Positions 26,212 to 34,728 of a stretch of DNA of 64,000 nt are shown here, one piece after another. Source of the DNA: an uncultured Oscillospiraceae bacterium (GTDB taxonomy: Bacteria > Bacillota > Clostridia > Oscillospirales > Oscillospiraceae). The translations under genes and the position numbers were made by a program. The notes under the pieces are model-generated. The model saw nothing but the letters and a program-made list of their open reading frames with translations, searched no databases and had not been told where the DNA came from. Position 1 is the stretch's first letter. The number at the start of each line of letters is the position of its first letter. The stretch lies in assembly GCA_934591845.1 (NCBI GenBank), contig CAKTPO010000010.1, forward strand, positions 1-64,000. Reading direction: 5' to 3'.

Positions 26212-26295
26212 ATCCTTACCGCCCCCCGATCCGGGCCCCGATACAGGGCCAACACGCTGGGTTTTCTGTTCCTTTCAAAATGGATATTATTAATA

Positions 26296-26304
26296 ATTAT
26301 AGCA
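26296..26304 (-). promoter_or_regulatory. Extended -10 promoter of the cca operon
   Basis: Reading leftward, TGCTATAAT is an extended -10 with no clear -35. A second TATAAT lies 9 bp upstream of it. Confidence 0.5.
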
Positions 26305-26373
26305 TTATACCCCGGGGATTTCTACCCTTTCCGTAAAAATTTAAGATTATTGGCAATATGCCGGGTTTGGCCC

Positions 26374-26402
26374 TTGTAATACCCCGGGGAAAACGGTATA
26401 AT
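26374..26402 (+). promoter_or_regulatory. Promoter of the plsC-like gene
   Basis: TTGTAA, a 17-bp spacer and TATAAT, 52 bp before the start at 26455. Confidence 0.7.
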
Positions 26403-26454
26403 AGAGAGAAAACGCAGGGGGAGACAACATCCCCCAATGATGGAGGAATCGACC

Positions 26455-27303
26455 ATGCTTTTGGGTTCTATGACCGTTCTTGCCGCCCTGTTTGCGGTGC
26501 TGACCTGTGTCCTGGGGGATTTCACCGGGGCCAGTGTGGTACTGGGGACTTTGGGGTACTTTGCGGGCTACTGGGTGGCGCTGTTTGCCGTTGCCTTCTT
26601 GTTCCTGTGGCTCGCCACCGCAACGGTGGACATTTCCAAGCCCCGGGAAAGCGACAGCAAATTCTTCCGCTGGGTGCTGCGGCTCTATATCCCGGCGGTG
26701 TATTCCCTGCTGCGGATGGATATTGATTTTCAGGGCAAGGAAAAGCTTCCCAAGGACGGCCGGTTTCTGCTGGTGTGCAACCACCTGAGCATTCTGGATC
26801 CGGTGCTGCTGATGGGCTGCTTCCCGGATGCACAGCTGGCCTTTATCTCCAAGCGGGAAAATGCGGACATGTTCATCATCGGCAAGCTGATGCACGCCAC
26901 CCTTTGCCAGATGATCAACCGGGAAAATGACCGGGAGGCCCTGAAAACCATCCTCAAGTGCATCCAGATGATCAAGGACGACCAGGTCAGCGTGGCGGTG
27001 TTCCCCGAGGGCTACACCAGCCGGGACCAGAAGCTCCATCATTTCCGCTCCGGTGTCTTCAAAATCGCCACCAAAACCCAGGTGCCCATCGTCCTGTGCA
27101 CCCTGCAAAACACCCAGAATATTTTCCACAACATCACCCACCTGAAAAAGACCCACATCCCCCTCCATGTGGTGGATGTCCTGTCCCCGGATACCTTCCC
27201 CGGCCGCACCGCCGTGGACATTTCCCAGGAAGCCTTTGACAAAATGCTGCAAGACCTGGGCCCCAATTTCGCCCCGCCGGAATCCCCCACGGAGGAAGCG
27301 TAA
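26455..27303 (+). CDS. plsC: 1-acyl-glycerol-3-phosphate acyltransferase family protein
   Basis: A 282-residue PlsC-family enzyme expected to acylate lysophosphatidic acid at the membrane in phospholipid synthesis. Two hydrophobic segments lie in residues 1-60. Catalytic motif I is NHLSILD and motif III is FPEGYTSRD. The start at 26455 has GGAGG eight bases ahead; an ATG 18 bp upstream has a worse-spaced site. It is monocistronic, between a good promoter and a strong terminator. Confidence 0.87.
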   Translation: MLLGSMTVLAALFAVLTCVLGDFTGASVVLGTLGYFAGYWVALFAVAFLFLWLATATVDISKPRESDSKFFRWVLRLYIPAVYSLLRMDIDFQGKEKLPKDGRFLLVCNHLSILDPVLLMGCFPDAQLAFISKRENADMFIIGKLMHATLCQMINRENDREALKTILKCIQMIKDDQVSVAVFPEGYTSRDQKLHHFRSGVFKIATKTQVPIVLCTLQNTQNIFHNITHLKKTHIPLHVVDVLSPDTFPGRTAVDISQEAFDKMLQDLGPNFAPPESPTEEA

Positions 27304-27329
27304 AAACAGGGTGCGGTAATTCGCACAAC

Positions 27330-27376
27330 AAAAAACACATCGGCCATCCCGTTTTCAGGTGGCCGATGTGTTTTTT
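27330..27376. terminator. Bidirectional terminator between plsC and brnQ
   Basis: The arms aaaaaacacatcggcca and tggccgatgtgtttttt pair almost perfectly and give T tracts in both directions for the convergent genes. Confidence 0.9.
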
Positions 27377-27396
27377 ATGGGCTGTCCAACAGCTTC

Positions 27397-28749
27397 TCAG
27401 ACGTTTTCGGACACGCCGCAGCAGTCCTGGACTGCCGGTGTTTCTTTGGCCTTGCTGAAAGCACCGACCAACAGGCTCAGCACCAGCATTCCTGCCGCCA
27501 CGCCCAGCCAGCCAAAGCCCATTTTGTAAAGGGGCAGCCGGTGCAGCAGCTCCCCCAGGCCGCCCAGCGGCACCCCCGCATCCCCAAGGGCATACAACAC
27601 GCTGACCGCCCCGGTTCCCAGCACCGTCATGGGGTAGACAAACCGGTTCTGCTTCCACAGGCCGTGGCTCAGTCCCAGCAGAATCAGCACGATGGACACG
27701 GGGTAAATGGCATTCAGCACCGGCACGGAAATGCTCAGGATCATGTTGAGGCCCAGATTGCAAACCAGCAGGGAGAAGAAGGTGATGACATAAACCCAGG
27801 TGCGGTAGGAAACAGATGCAAAAAGCACGGAAAAATACTGAGAAATGGAATTGATCAAACCCACACAGGTGGTCAGACAGGCCAGGGTGAAAATCGCCGC
27901 CAGCAGCACGGCCCCGGTACCGCCGAACACCTGGTAGACGATGCACCGCAGGGTCCAGGCCCCGTTCTCCTGAAGCTCATAAACTCCGGAGCTGCACATG
28001 CCCATATAGGACAGCATGGCATAAACCAACGCCAGGATCGTTCCGGCCAGAAGCCCCGCCAGAACCGTGTAGCGCATTCTCTCCCCCTTTTCCCCCAGAC
28101 CGAAAGAGGCCAGGGTGGTGGAGATCACCAGGCCAAAATTCAGTGCGGCAATGGTGTCCATGGTGTTGTAGCCCTCGGTAAAACCTTTCAGCAGGGGCGC
28201 AGCGGCATAGCTCTCCCGGGGCTGAGCCACCTGGGTCTGGCCCCGGAACAAAAAGCATACAAACAGCAGCACCAGCAGACTCAGCATGGCGGGGGTCAGC
28301 CCTCGGCCAATGCGGTTTACCAGCTTTCCGGGGTTCAGGCAGAGCCAAAGGGCCACCAGGAAAAATACCAGGGAATAGACCGCCATCCACAGTTTCAAAT
28401 TGGCCCCCTGGGGAAGATAGGGTGCCACTGCCATCTCAAAGGGAACGGAAGCGGCTCTGGGAATGCCCAGTCCCGGGCCGATGGAGAGATAAATCAGCAG
28501 CGTAAACACCAGGGAGAATCTTTTTCCCACCTGCTGCCCCAGCTTGTCCAGCCCGTCAAACCGGGCTACCACGACCACCCCCAACACCGGCAAAATCACC
28601 GCCGTGGCCAGAAAGCCCACCATGGCCGTCAGGGTATTGCTGCCTGCGTTCTGCCCCAAAAAGGGCGGAAAAATCAGATTCCCGGCCCCAAAAAACAGCG
28701 CAAACAACATGACACTTACAACCAACAGATTTCTTTTTCCCAGTTTCAT
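27397..28749 (-). CDS. brnQ: Branched-chain amino acid transport protein BrnQ
   Basis: A 450-residue transporter of the LIVCS family, with about twelve transmembrane helices. It imports leucine, isoleucine and valine by sodium or proton symport. The N-terminus ALFFGAGNLIFPPFLGQNAG and the loop GPGLGIPRAASVPFEM are family signatures. Expression is controlled by the T-box leader at 28780-29035, so it should rise when a branched-chain tRNA is uncharged. Confidence 0.95.
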   Translation of the reverse strand: MKLGKRNLLVVSVMLFALFFGAGNLIFPPFLGQNAGSNTLTAMVGFLATAVILPVLGVVVVARFDGLDKLGQQVGKRFSLVFTLLIYLSIGPGLGIPRAASVPFEMAVAPYLPQGANLKLWMAVYSLVFFLVALWLCLNPGKLVNRIGRGLTPAMLSLLVLLFVCFLFRGQTQVAQPRESYAAAPLLKGFTEGYNTMDTIAALNFGLVISTTLASFGLGEKGERMRYTVLAGLLAGTILALVYAMLSYMGMCSSGVYELQENGAWTLRCIVYQVFGGTGAVLLAAIFTLACLTTCVGLINSISQYFSVLFASVSYRTWVYVITFFSLLVCNLGLNMILSISVPVLNAIYPVSIVLILLGLSHGLWKQNRFVYPMTVLGTGAVSVLYALGDAGVPLGGLGELLHRLPLYKMGFGWLGVAAGMLVLSLLVGAFSKAKETPAVQDCCGVSENV

Positions 28750-28779
28750 CGTTCTCGTCCTCTCTTTTTGTGAAAAAAA

Positions 28780-29035
28780 TAAAGACCCGTCTCAAATTTC
28801 TTTGAGACGGGTCTTAAATCCCGCGGTACCACTCAAATTGTGCGCCAAAACGCACCACTCATTTCAGGCTCCAACAAGCCCTAGGCACTAACGCAGCCTA
28901 CGCGAAAGCCCCTACTGGCAACGCTTTGGGGACTCCGGCTCAGAAGGGATGGGATTTTGAAGGCAGTCCACCGGGCTTCCACCATCCCCGGCTCTCTATC
29001 GGCTGTACGGTCAAATCCGTCTTCGTCATCGCTTT
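28780..29035 (-). promoter_or_regulatory. T-box riboswitch upstream of brnQ
   Basis: On the minus strand the leader carries the T-box sequence GTGGTACCGCGG (within 28818-28833), which pairs with uncharged tRNA. It is followed by the terminator with arms gacccgtctcaaa and tttgagacgggtc and a T tract (28780-28815). Upstream, stem I has ggggatggtggaag and ccatcccttctgagc. The triplet just before ccatccc is ATC, consistent with an isoleucine specifier, although neighbouring triplets cannot be excluded. The leader fits control of branched-chain amino acid uptake. Confidence 0.92.
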
Positions 29036-29052
29036 TCTATGAAGTTACACCA

Positions 29053-29081
29053 ATTGTACACCCGAAAATCCCGGCTGTCAA
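29053..29081 (-). promoter_or_regulatory. Promoter of the T-box/brnQ unit
   Basis: Reading leftward: TTGACA, a 17-bp spacer, TACAAT, directly ahead of the T-box leader. Confidence 0.85.
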
Positions 29082-29158
29082 TAGAAATTTTCCAACCTGA
29101 ATTCCTGCCGATTTAGCAAGGCTCTTTTTATCCGACAGGATGTGCCCATCCGCAGGCA

Positions 29159-29184
29159 GCCCGGCCCCACCTTTCGGTGGGGCC
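29159..29184 (-). terminator. Hairpin after the Cys-rich gene
   Basis: The arms ccggccccacc and ggtggggccgg have a 4-nt loop 11 bp after the Cys-rich gene stop. No T tract follows, so its strength as a terminator is uncertain. Confidence 0.5.
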
Positions 29185-29194
29185 GGGGGTCTTC

Positions 29195-29353
29195 TTAGTA
29201 GCAGCCGCAGCCGCCGGTGGTGCCGCAGCCGGTGTTGCCGGTGGTGCAGCCGCAGTCGTTGTTGCCGATGCCGGTGCCGCCGCAGCCAAAGAGGAGAACC
29301 AGGATGATGATCCACCAGATGTTGCCGCCGAAGCAGGAGTTATTCGTACACAT
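29195..29353 (-). CDS. Small Cys/Gly-rich membrane protein
   Basis: A 52-residue protein. It has a short Cys-containing start, one hydrophobic helix (GGNIWWIIILVLLFGCGG) and a tail made almost only of Gly, Cys, Thr and Asn, with nine cysteines over the whole chain. Similar high-cysteine 'chorion-class-like' or YjcZ-like small proteins occur in spore-forming Clostridia; a spore or envelope role is inference. GGAGGG lies before the ATG at 29353; an upstream in-frame ATG lacks a site. Confidence 0.6.
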   Translation of the reverse strand: MCTNNSCFGGNIWWIIILVLLFGCGGTGIGNNDCGCTTGNTGCGTTGGCGCY

Positions 29354-29429
29354 AGCATTCCCTCCGAATAGAATTTTTTCGAGCTTCACGCTCAATCCAT
29401 CCTATTCTCCCGGCGGAAAAAGGTGCGTA

Positions 29430-30515
29430 TCAGTTGGTTCCTGCCTGGTCGGCTTTTTGGGCTTCCAGGGTTTTGGCGGCGGTCAGAGGCCGCAGAACGC
29501 TGTAGCTGTCAAAACGGGTGTCGTTGGTCTTGGCCAGGAATACGATCTGGGCGGCCTTGTCCGCCACGGGGGACTGGCTGACCACGGTTTCCACGTTGGC
29601 GGCATCAATATCCTCAAAATAGATCCGGCTTCTGGCCCCGTCGATGAGGGACAGGGTTGGGTCGTTGGTGCCAAAAGACAGGGTAAAGGTGCCGCCGTCA
29701 GAGGCGGTGGATTTGAGCAGATTCTGCATGGCGTTTTGCAGGGCCTCGGTTTTGTCCCCGGTGTAGATATAGGCATCGGAAACCGGGAAGCGGAAATTGC
29801 TCAGCATGACCTCATGGAAGCCCATGTTTTTAAGCTCCAGTACCGCCGAGGTGATCCAGCTCTGGACACCGGCACTGGTGGGGTCCAGCCAGAAGCAGCC
29901 TTGGTCATCCATCCACAGACCCGCCCGGGAGGTCATGTACAGGCCGTTGGTCACGTTGCTGTTGCCATACTCCCAGTCCTGGAATGCGGAGATTTTGGCA
30001 ATCATATAGCAGCCCTTGTCCTTGAGCTTTTGAATGAACCGGTCCACCCGGGCGGTGGAGATGGAATTTTGGATGGAGGTAGAGAGGGTGGCTCCGGAAA
30101 TCTTGGTGGTGTAATAGAAGGAGCCGTAGCCGCCTTTGAGCTCCACCAGCACCGGGGTGCCGGAGGGGATCAGGTCCAGGTTTTCCTCCACCGTGTCCAT
30201 TTCTTTTAATAGGGAGTTGTAGTCCACATAATAGCCATTGATGGGGCTCAGCTCTTTGGAGATTTCAATGGCGTCCGAACCTTCGTTATAGAAGATGGAA
30301 ACGCCGCCCTGGGCCTGGGGCTTGGTGGCCACCACCCCGGCAAAGCCCGCGTCCCCCAGTTCAAAGTCCACCTTGGCCCCCTCCTGGCTGTAGACCACAT
30401 AGCGCTGCAGCCAGATCACGCTGCAAAACCAGGCCACCAGCGCAGAAACCAGCAGCACCAGACTCACAAAACCCAGCCGGTGCAGACGGCGGCGGGTACG
30501 ATAGGTCATTTTCAT
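29430..30515 (-). CDS. Membrane-anchored DUF4015-like putative glycoside hydrolase
   Basis: A 361-residue protein. A basic start and one transmembrane helix (about 14-38) are followed by an extracellular TIM-barrel-like region with FAGVVATK, VELKGGYGSF, YMIAKISAFQDW and WLDPTSAGVQSW. These fit the DUF4015 putative glycosyl hydrolase group, whose members are often anchored in Gram-positive envelopes. Substrate unknown. GGAGG precedes the ATG at 30515. The start overlaps the prmA stop (ATGA), showing coupled translation with prmA. Confidence 0.72.
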   Translation of the reverse strand: MKMTYRTRRRLHRLGFVSLVLLVSALVAWFCSVIWLQRYVVYSQEGAKVDFELGDAGFAGVVATKPQAQGGVSIFYNEGSDAIEISKELSPINGYYVDYNSLLKEMDTVEENLDLIPSGTPVLVELKGGYGSFYYTTKISGATLSTSIQNSISTARVDRFIQKLKDKGCYMIAKISAFQDWEYGNSNVTNGLYMTSRAGLWMDDQGCFWLDPTSAGVQSWITSAVLELKNMGFHEVMLSNFRFPVSDAYIYTGDKTEALQNAMQNLLKSTASDGGTFTLSFGTNDPTLSLIDGARSRIYFEDIDAANVETVVSQSPVADKAAQIVFLAKTNDTRFDSYSVLRPLTAAKTLEAQKADQAGTN

Positions 30516-31453
30516 AGGCTTGCCCTCCGGGCGGTGACACAGCGCCACTCCTCTTTTTCCCGAATACCGGTAACGGAGAGCCCTGCCTGCTGTAGGGCTT
30601 CCAGCACCTCCGGCAGCCGGTTATCCAGAATGCCGGAGCAGATCAATACCGTGTCCTCACCCAAAAATTCCGGCAGCACCGGACTCAGGCCGATGATCAC
30701 ATCCGCCACAATGTTCACCAGCACCAGGCCGTATTCCTTTTGAGACAGCCGCTCCATGAGCCCCTTGTCGGCGGTGACGTTGCCGGTAAGGGCGGTGAAC
30801 ACCGGGGCGGCAAAGCCGTTGTAAGCGGCGTTTTCCCGGGCGATGTCCTCGGCCTTGGGGTCAATATCCACCCCCAACGCCTCCTGGGCTCCCAGACGCA
30901 GGGCGGTGATGGAGAGAATGCCGCTGCCGCTGCCCAGATCTAAGCACCGGCTTCCGGGGATCAGATGTTCCTCCATGGCCTCCATGACCATCTGGGTAGA
31001 GGGGTGGGCCCCGGTGCCAAAGGTCAGACCAGGGTCTAAAATCACCTGTTTCCGGTCTCCCTCATAGGTATCCGCCAGCCAGTAGGGCAGCACCACCAGA
31101 TCCCGGCCCACCTCCTGGGCTGGATAGCTTTCTTTCCAGCTTTCCGACCAGTCCGTATCCGGCAGCAACTTTTCCGTCATGGAAAGCCCCCGCTCCTTAG
31201 AAAACCGCCGCAGGGTTTCCAAAGAGCCGGTATCCGTATCCTCGATATAAAGCTTGATGCGGCTCAGCCCTTGCAGCTCCTGCTGCAAGCCCTCGTCAAT
31301 GTAATCCCAGTATTCCCGGTTCTCCTCCAAAAAAGATTCAAACTCCTGCTGGTCCTCGATACAAAAATCCTCAAATCCCAACCCCGTCAGGGCCGTCGCC
31401 AACGCCTCCACCCCGCCGGGCTTGGTATTGACGGTTATTTCCAGCCATGCCAT
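30512..31453 (-). CDS. prmA: Ribosomal protein L11 methyltransferase
   Basis: A 313-residue SAM-dependent methyltransferase that methylates ribosomal protein L11. The N-terminal domain recognises L11. The catalytic part has the PrmA hallmark DPGLTFGTGAHPST near 160, motif I LDLGSGSGILS and the VNIVADV motif near 240. AGGAGG precedes the ATG. It is the first gene of a two-gene leftward operon with the DUF4015 protein. Confidence 0.94.
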   Translation of the reverse strand: MAWLEITVNTKPGGVEALATALTGLGFEDFCIEDQQEFESFLEENREYWDYIDEGLQQELQGLSRIKLYIEDTDTGSLETLRRFSKERGLSMTEKLLPDTDWSESWKESYPAQEVGRDLVVLPYWLADTYEGDRKQVILDPGLTFGTGAHPSTQMVMEAMEEHLIPGSRCLDLGSGSGILSITALRLGAQEALGVDIDPKAEDIARENAAYNGFAAPVFTALTGNVTADKGLMERLSQKEYGLVLVNIVADVIIGLSPVLPEFLGEDTVLICSGILDNRLPEVLEALQQAGLSVTGIREKEEWRCVTARRASL

Positions 31454-31488
31454 GGCAAAATCCTCCTAAATCAATTGGTTCAAAGACC

Positions 31489-31517
31489 ATTTTACCGCAA
31501 AACCCCGAAAAACACAA
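31489..31517 (-). promoter_or_regulatory. Promoter of prmA
   Basis: Reading leftward: TTGTGT, a 17-bp spacer, TAAAAT, about 35 bp from the prmA start. Confidence 0.55.
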
Positions 31518-31610
31518 CGGCTGAACCTTAAAATTTTTGTGTCCTACCGTTTATAGCCGGAAAGAGCAGGATACGCATCTGAGAAAACGGCAGGGAGGAG
31601 CGATAAGATG

Positions 31611-32488
31611 GTTGACAGTTATTCCGAAATTGACAATTGACAATTGACAATTGACAATTTTTGGTGGACGGACGTGGCCCTTTTGCGCCCGTTGTTCCCA
31701 CAATCCGCACCGCCGCACCGCCCGCCCTTAGAATCCCCCGGTTGGAAGGTTCCCCAATCAGCGAAACCGTAGGGAACGGCCTATGTGCCGTTCCGCACGT
31801 GAAAGGGCGGAACCGTTACCGATCACCCCCGACACTTGAAACCCCGGTACAAAAGCTTCCCCGCCGGGGAAGCTGGCAGGGCGCAGCCCTGACTGATGAG
31901 GCAGCGGGACAGCCTGAAACATTCCAGAAACAATAGGCGAATTCGTAGAAACGCACATCATATACGTTCGTCCTTAGAACCCCTTGGTTGAAAACGCCCA
32001 CCAATCAGCGAAACCGTAGGGAACGGCCTATGTGCCGTTCCGCACGTGAAAGGACGGAACTGTTACCGATAAAAACCAGACACGTCCCCCCATATGTCAT
32101 TCCGACCGTAGCGCAAGCGGAGTGGAGGAATCCACCACGTGGCAGAAAAGAACCAACACAAGGTAAAACCCGCCACTTGGGAAGATTCCTCGACTCCGTT
32201 CCACTACGGTCGGAATGACAAAATCGGGGGGTGGTTCCGTTTTTTTACAGGGGTTGTAATCGCCACGCCCCGGAACGGCACATAGGCCGTTCCCTACATA
32301 CTTTATCGGACGGACTGAAATAAACAACGTTGGTCGCTCCAATAATTGTCCATTGTCCATTGTCAATTGTCAATTTTTTCCGCCGTTCCCTACATACTTT
32401 AACGGATGGGTCAAAATGAACGACGTGGGTCTCCCCAATAACTGTCAACTGTCCACTGTCCACTGAAAAAATTGTCCATTGTCAATTT
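31611..32488. repeat. Mosaic repeat block 6 (compound)
   Basis: About 880 bp between prmA and the ADP-ribosylglycohydrolase homologue. A left heptamer array (31611-31660) is followed by three GGAACGGC-type hairpins (about 31774-31795, 32022-32043 and 32273-32294), one gcttccccgccggggaagc module (31855-31945), the 125-bp inverted element in reverse orientation (32095-32220) and two right-end arrays (32340-32375 and 32440-32488). It reads like two blocks fused head to tail. Nothing in it codes convincingly. Confidence 0.85.
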
Positions 32489-32500
32489 TCCCGTCCGGCC

Positions 32501-32529
32501 TTGCAATTTTCCTTGAGAGCCGATATAAT
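32501..32529 (+). promoter_or_regulatory. Promoter of the ADP-ribosylglycohydrolase homologue
   Basis: TTGCAA, a 17-bp spacer and TATAAT begin only about 13 bp after the right array of repeat block 6. Confidence 0.7.
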
Positions 32530-32555
32530 GGGAAAAAAGGAAAGGGGGGCACGGT

Positions 32556-33656
32556 ATGGCCGGGAAGATCAGTCAATTCCGTGGAATGCTGCTGGGGCTG
32601 GCAGTGGGGGATGCCATGGGGTATACCGTGGATTCCAGCACCTGGAAAGAGATCCAGGAGGACTATGGGCCCAATGGCCTGCTGGGCTATGATCTGGTCA
32701 ATGGCTATGCTGAGGTGACCTCCTATACCCAGTTGGCGGCCTTTACCTGTAATGGGCTGCTGCTGGGCCTGACCCGGGGACAGATGACGGGGAAAATGCT
32801 GCCCCTTTACCGCTATGCCGGCCTTTCCAGCCGGGAGTGGGCGGCCTCTCAAAAACCCTGGGGCCGGCCCAGCACCACCTTCTGCTGGCTGCTGCAGCAG
32901 CCGGAAATCTGTCGGCGGCACTGTATGGATACCAGAATGCTGGATGCCCTGAGCCGGGACAGCCTGGGGGCCATGGAGGCCCGGTTTAATAGCTCCACCA
33001 CCCCGGGAAGCCTGACCTCTGCGGCGGCGGCGGGGCTGTTCAGCCACCTGTACCGGGTGGAGCAGCAGGAACTGGATCTGTTGGGTGCGGAGATCGTGGC
33101 CCTGTCCCACGGAAGCCCCCTGGCGTTTTTGTCCGGAGCGGCGGTAGCCCATCTGGTCAGCCGCAGTTTGTCGGCCCCGGAGGTATCCATGAGGAATCTG
33201 GCCCTGGAAACCGCCCAGTCCATCAAATCCCAGTTTGGCCACCAGTACAGCCAGAGCTTTGAAATCAGCAATCTTTTGAATTTCGCCGTGTCTCTGGCAG
33301 AGGATTCCCGGCTCAGTCCGGTGATGGCCATGGAGCAGCTGCACTGCGTCAATGCCGCCCAGGTGCTGGCGGGGGCGGTGTATGCCTGTCTGCGCTGCGG
33401 AAGAAGTTTTGATACGGCCCTCATCGCCGCAGTGAACCACTCGGGCCGTTCCGCCGCGGTGGGCGCGCTGGCGGGGGCACTGCTTGGCATTCGCCTGGGA
33501 GAATCCGCCCTGCCCGCCTTTTACATCGAGTGCCTGGAACCGGCCCCGGTGCTGGCGGAAATGGCCGAGGATATGTACAACGGCTGCACCATGGAAATGG
33601 GCAACAAGCTCTTTGACCTGGACTGGGACCGGAAATACATCCACGGCGGCAAATAA
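32556..33656 (+). CDS. ADP-ribosylglycohydrolase-family protein lacking metal motifs
   Basis: A 366-residue homologue of ADP-ribosylglycohydrolases, dimetal enzymes that remove ADP-ribose from proteins or small molecules. The fold signature MLLGLAVGDAMGYTVD (11-26) is present. The usual acidic motif TDDTQM is here VTSYTQL (54-60), and the usual C-terminal GDSDSTG is SGRSAAVG (about 296-303), so most predicted magnesium ligands are missing. The surrounding sequence is well kept and the frame is open, which suggests a retained non-catalytic role rather than a dead gene. AAAGGGGGG lies upstream of the ATG. Confidence 0.82.
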   Translation: MAGKISQFRGMLLGLAVGDAMGYTVDSSTWKEIQEDYGPNGLLGYDLVNGYAEVTSYTQLAAFTCNGLLLGLTRGQMTGKMLPLYRYAGLSSREWAASQKPWGRPSTTFCWLLQQPEICRRHCMDTRMLDALSRDSLGAMEARFNSSTTPGSLTSAAAAGLFSHLYRVEQQELDLLGAEIVALSHGSPLAFLSGAAVAHLVSRSLSAPEVSMRNLALETAQSIKSQFGHQYSQSFEISNLLNFAVSLAEDSRLSPVMAMEQLHCVNAAQVLAGAVYACLRCGRSFDTALIAAVNHSGRSAAVGALAGALLGIRLGESALPAFYIECLEPAPVLAEMAEDMYNGCTMEMGNKLFDLDWDRKYIHGGK

Positions 33657-33706
33657 CACATATTCCCCCCTGACCGGAATAGACTTCTGGCAGGGGGGAT
33701 GTTTTT

Positions 33707-34477
33707 ATGGGAAAGCGGGATGGGGCCATTCTGGTCCTGGCGGTGTGTATGACCATTCTGGGCGTGGTCCGGGTCTTTGTAGAGGGCACCGTGACCACCG
33801 GGGCCTGGGGTCTCAGCTTCCGGCAGGAGGGCACAGCCCCGGTGGGCTCTGCGGGGGTGGAGCAGCTGCGGCAATATGATGCAGCCTACCTGGGCGACAC
33901 CCGGGAAAAGCGGCTGTATCTGACCTTTGATGCGGGATATGAAAACGGAAACACGGAAAAAATACTGGATACCCTGAAAAAACACCAGGTGAAAGGCGCT
34001 TTTTTCCTGGTGGGCAACTACATTCAGCGCAATGCCGACCTGGTCCGCCGGATGGTGGCGGAGGGCCACACGGTAGGCAACCACACCATGCACCACTACG
34101 ACATGTCCAAACTGACGGACAAGGCCGCCTTTACAAAGGAACTGCAGGACCTGGAAACCCTGTTCAAAGACACCACCGGCAAGGACCTCCAGCGGTACTA
34201 CCGGCCACCCCAGGGGATCTACAGCCAGGAAAATCTGGCCATGGCCAAGGAGCTGGGCTATAAGACCGTCTTCTGGAGCCTTGCCTATGTGGACTGGAAC
34301 AACGACAAACAGCCCACCCGGGAACAGGCCCTCGCCAAACTCCTGCCCCGGACCCACCCCGGCGCCGTGATCCTGCTCCACTCCACCTCCCAAACCAACG
34401 CCGAGATTTTAGACGAACTCCTGACCCACTGGGAACAGGAGGGCTACAGCTTTGGCACGGTGGACGAACTTTTCTAG
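33707..34477 (+). CDS. PdaA-like polysaccharide deacetylase
   Basis: A 256-residue protein with an N-terminal signal anchor (about 7-24) and a NodB-type deacetylase domain. LTFDAGYENG carries the catalytic aspartate, HTMHH the metal histidines, and YRPPQG and HS near the end complete the site. It resembles PdaA, which deacetylates N-acetylmuramic acid while making spore-cortex muramic lactam; an alternative is a general peptidoglycan or chitin-like deacetylase. AGGGGGG precedes the ATG. It lies 50 bp after the previous gene and may share its transcript. Confidence 0.85.
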   Translation: MGKRDGAILVLAVCMTILGVVRVFVEGTVTTGAWGLSFRQEGTAPVGSAGVEQLRQYDAAYLGDTREKRLYLTFDAGYENGNTEKILDTLKKHQVKGAFFLVGNYIQRNADLVRRMVAEGHTVGNHTMHHYDMSKLTDKAAFTKELQDLETLFKDTTGKDLQRYYRPPQGIYSQENLAMAKELGYKTVFWSLAYVDWNNDKQPTREQALAKLLPRTHPGAVILLHSTSQTNAEILDELLTHWEQEGYSFGTVDELF

Positions 34478-34611
34478 CGGCGGGGATCCCCCCCGCCACC
34501 CAAACCGAAAGCAGGTCACTCGGACGGGTGTATCCTTTGGCAATTTAATTTCACTGCTCAGCATCATTACCGGCTGATGATGCTCCGCTGGTACACTATA
34601 CCGTCCTTCGC

Positions 34612-34659
34612 AAAAAACCACATCAGCCAAGCCCGTTCGGGATGGTTGATGTGGTTTTT
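34612..34659. terminator. Bidirectional terminator at left edge of sugar island
   Basis: The arms aaaaaccacatcagcc and ggttgatgtggttttt, with a GC loop, have T tracts both ways. It ends the deacetylase transcript and the leftward sugar operon. Confidence 0.88.
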
Positions 34660-34728
34660 CGTGGGCTTCTTCTGCAATACGCCCGTTTTTCTGCCTATAT
34701 TCTGAAATCCTGTTAAATATCTGCTACT

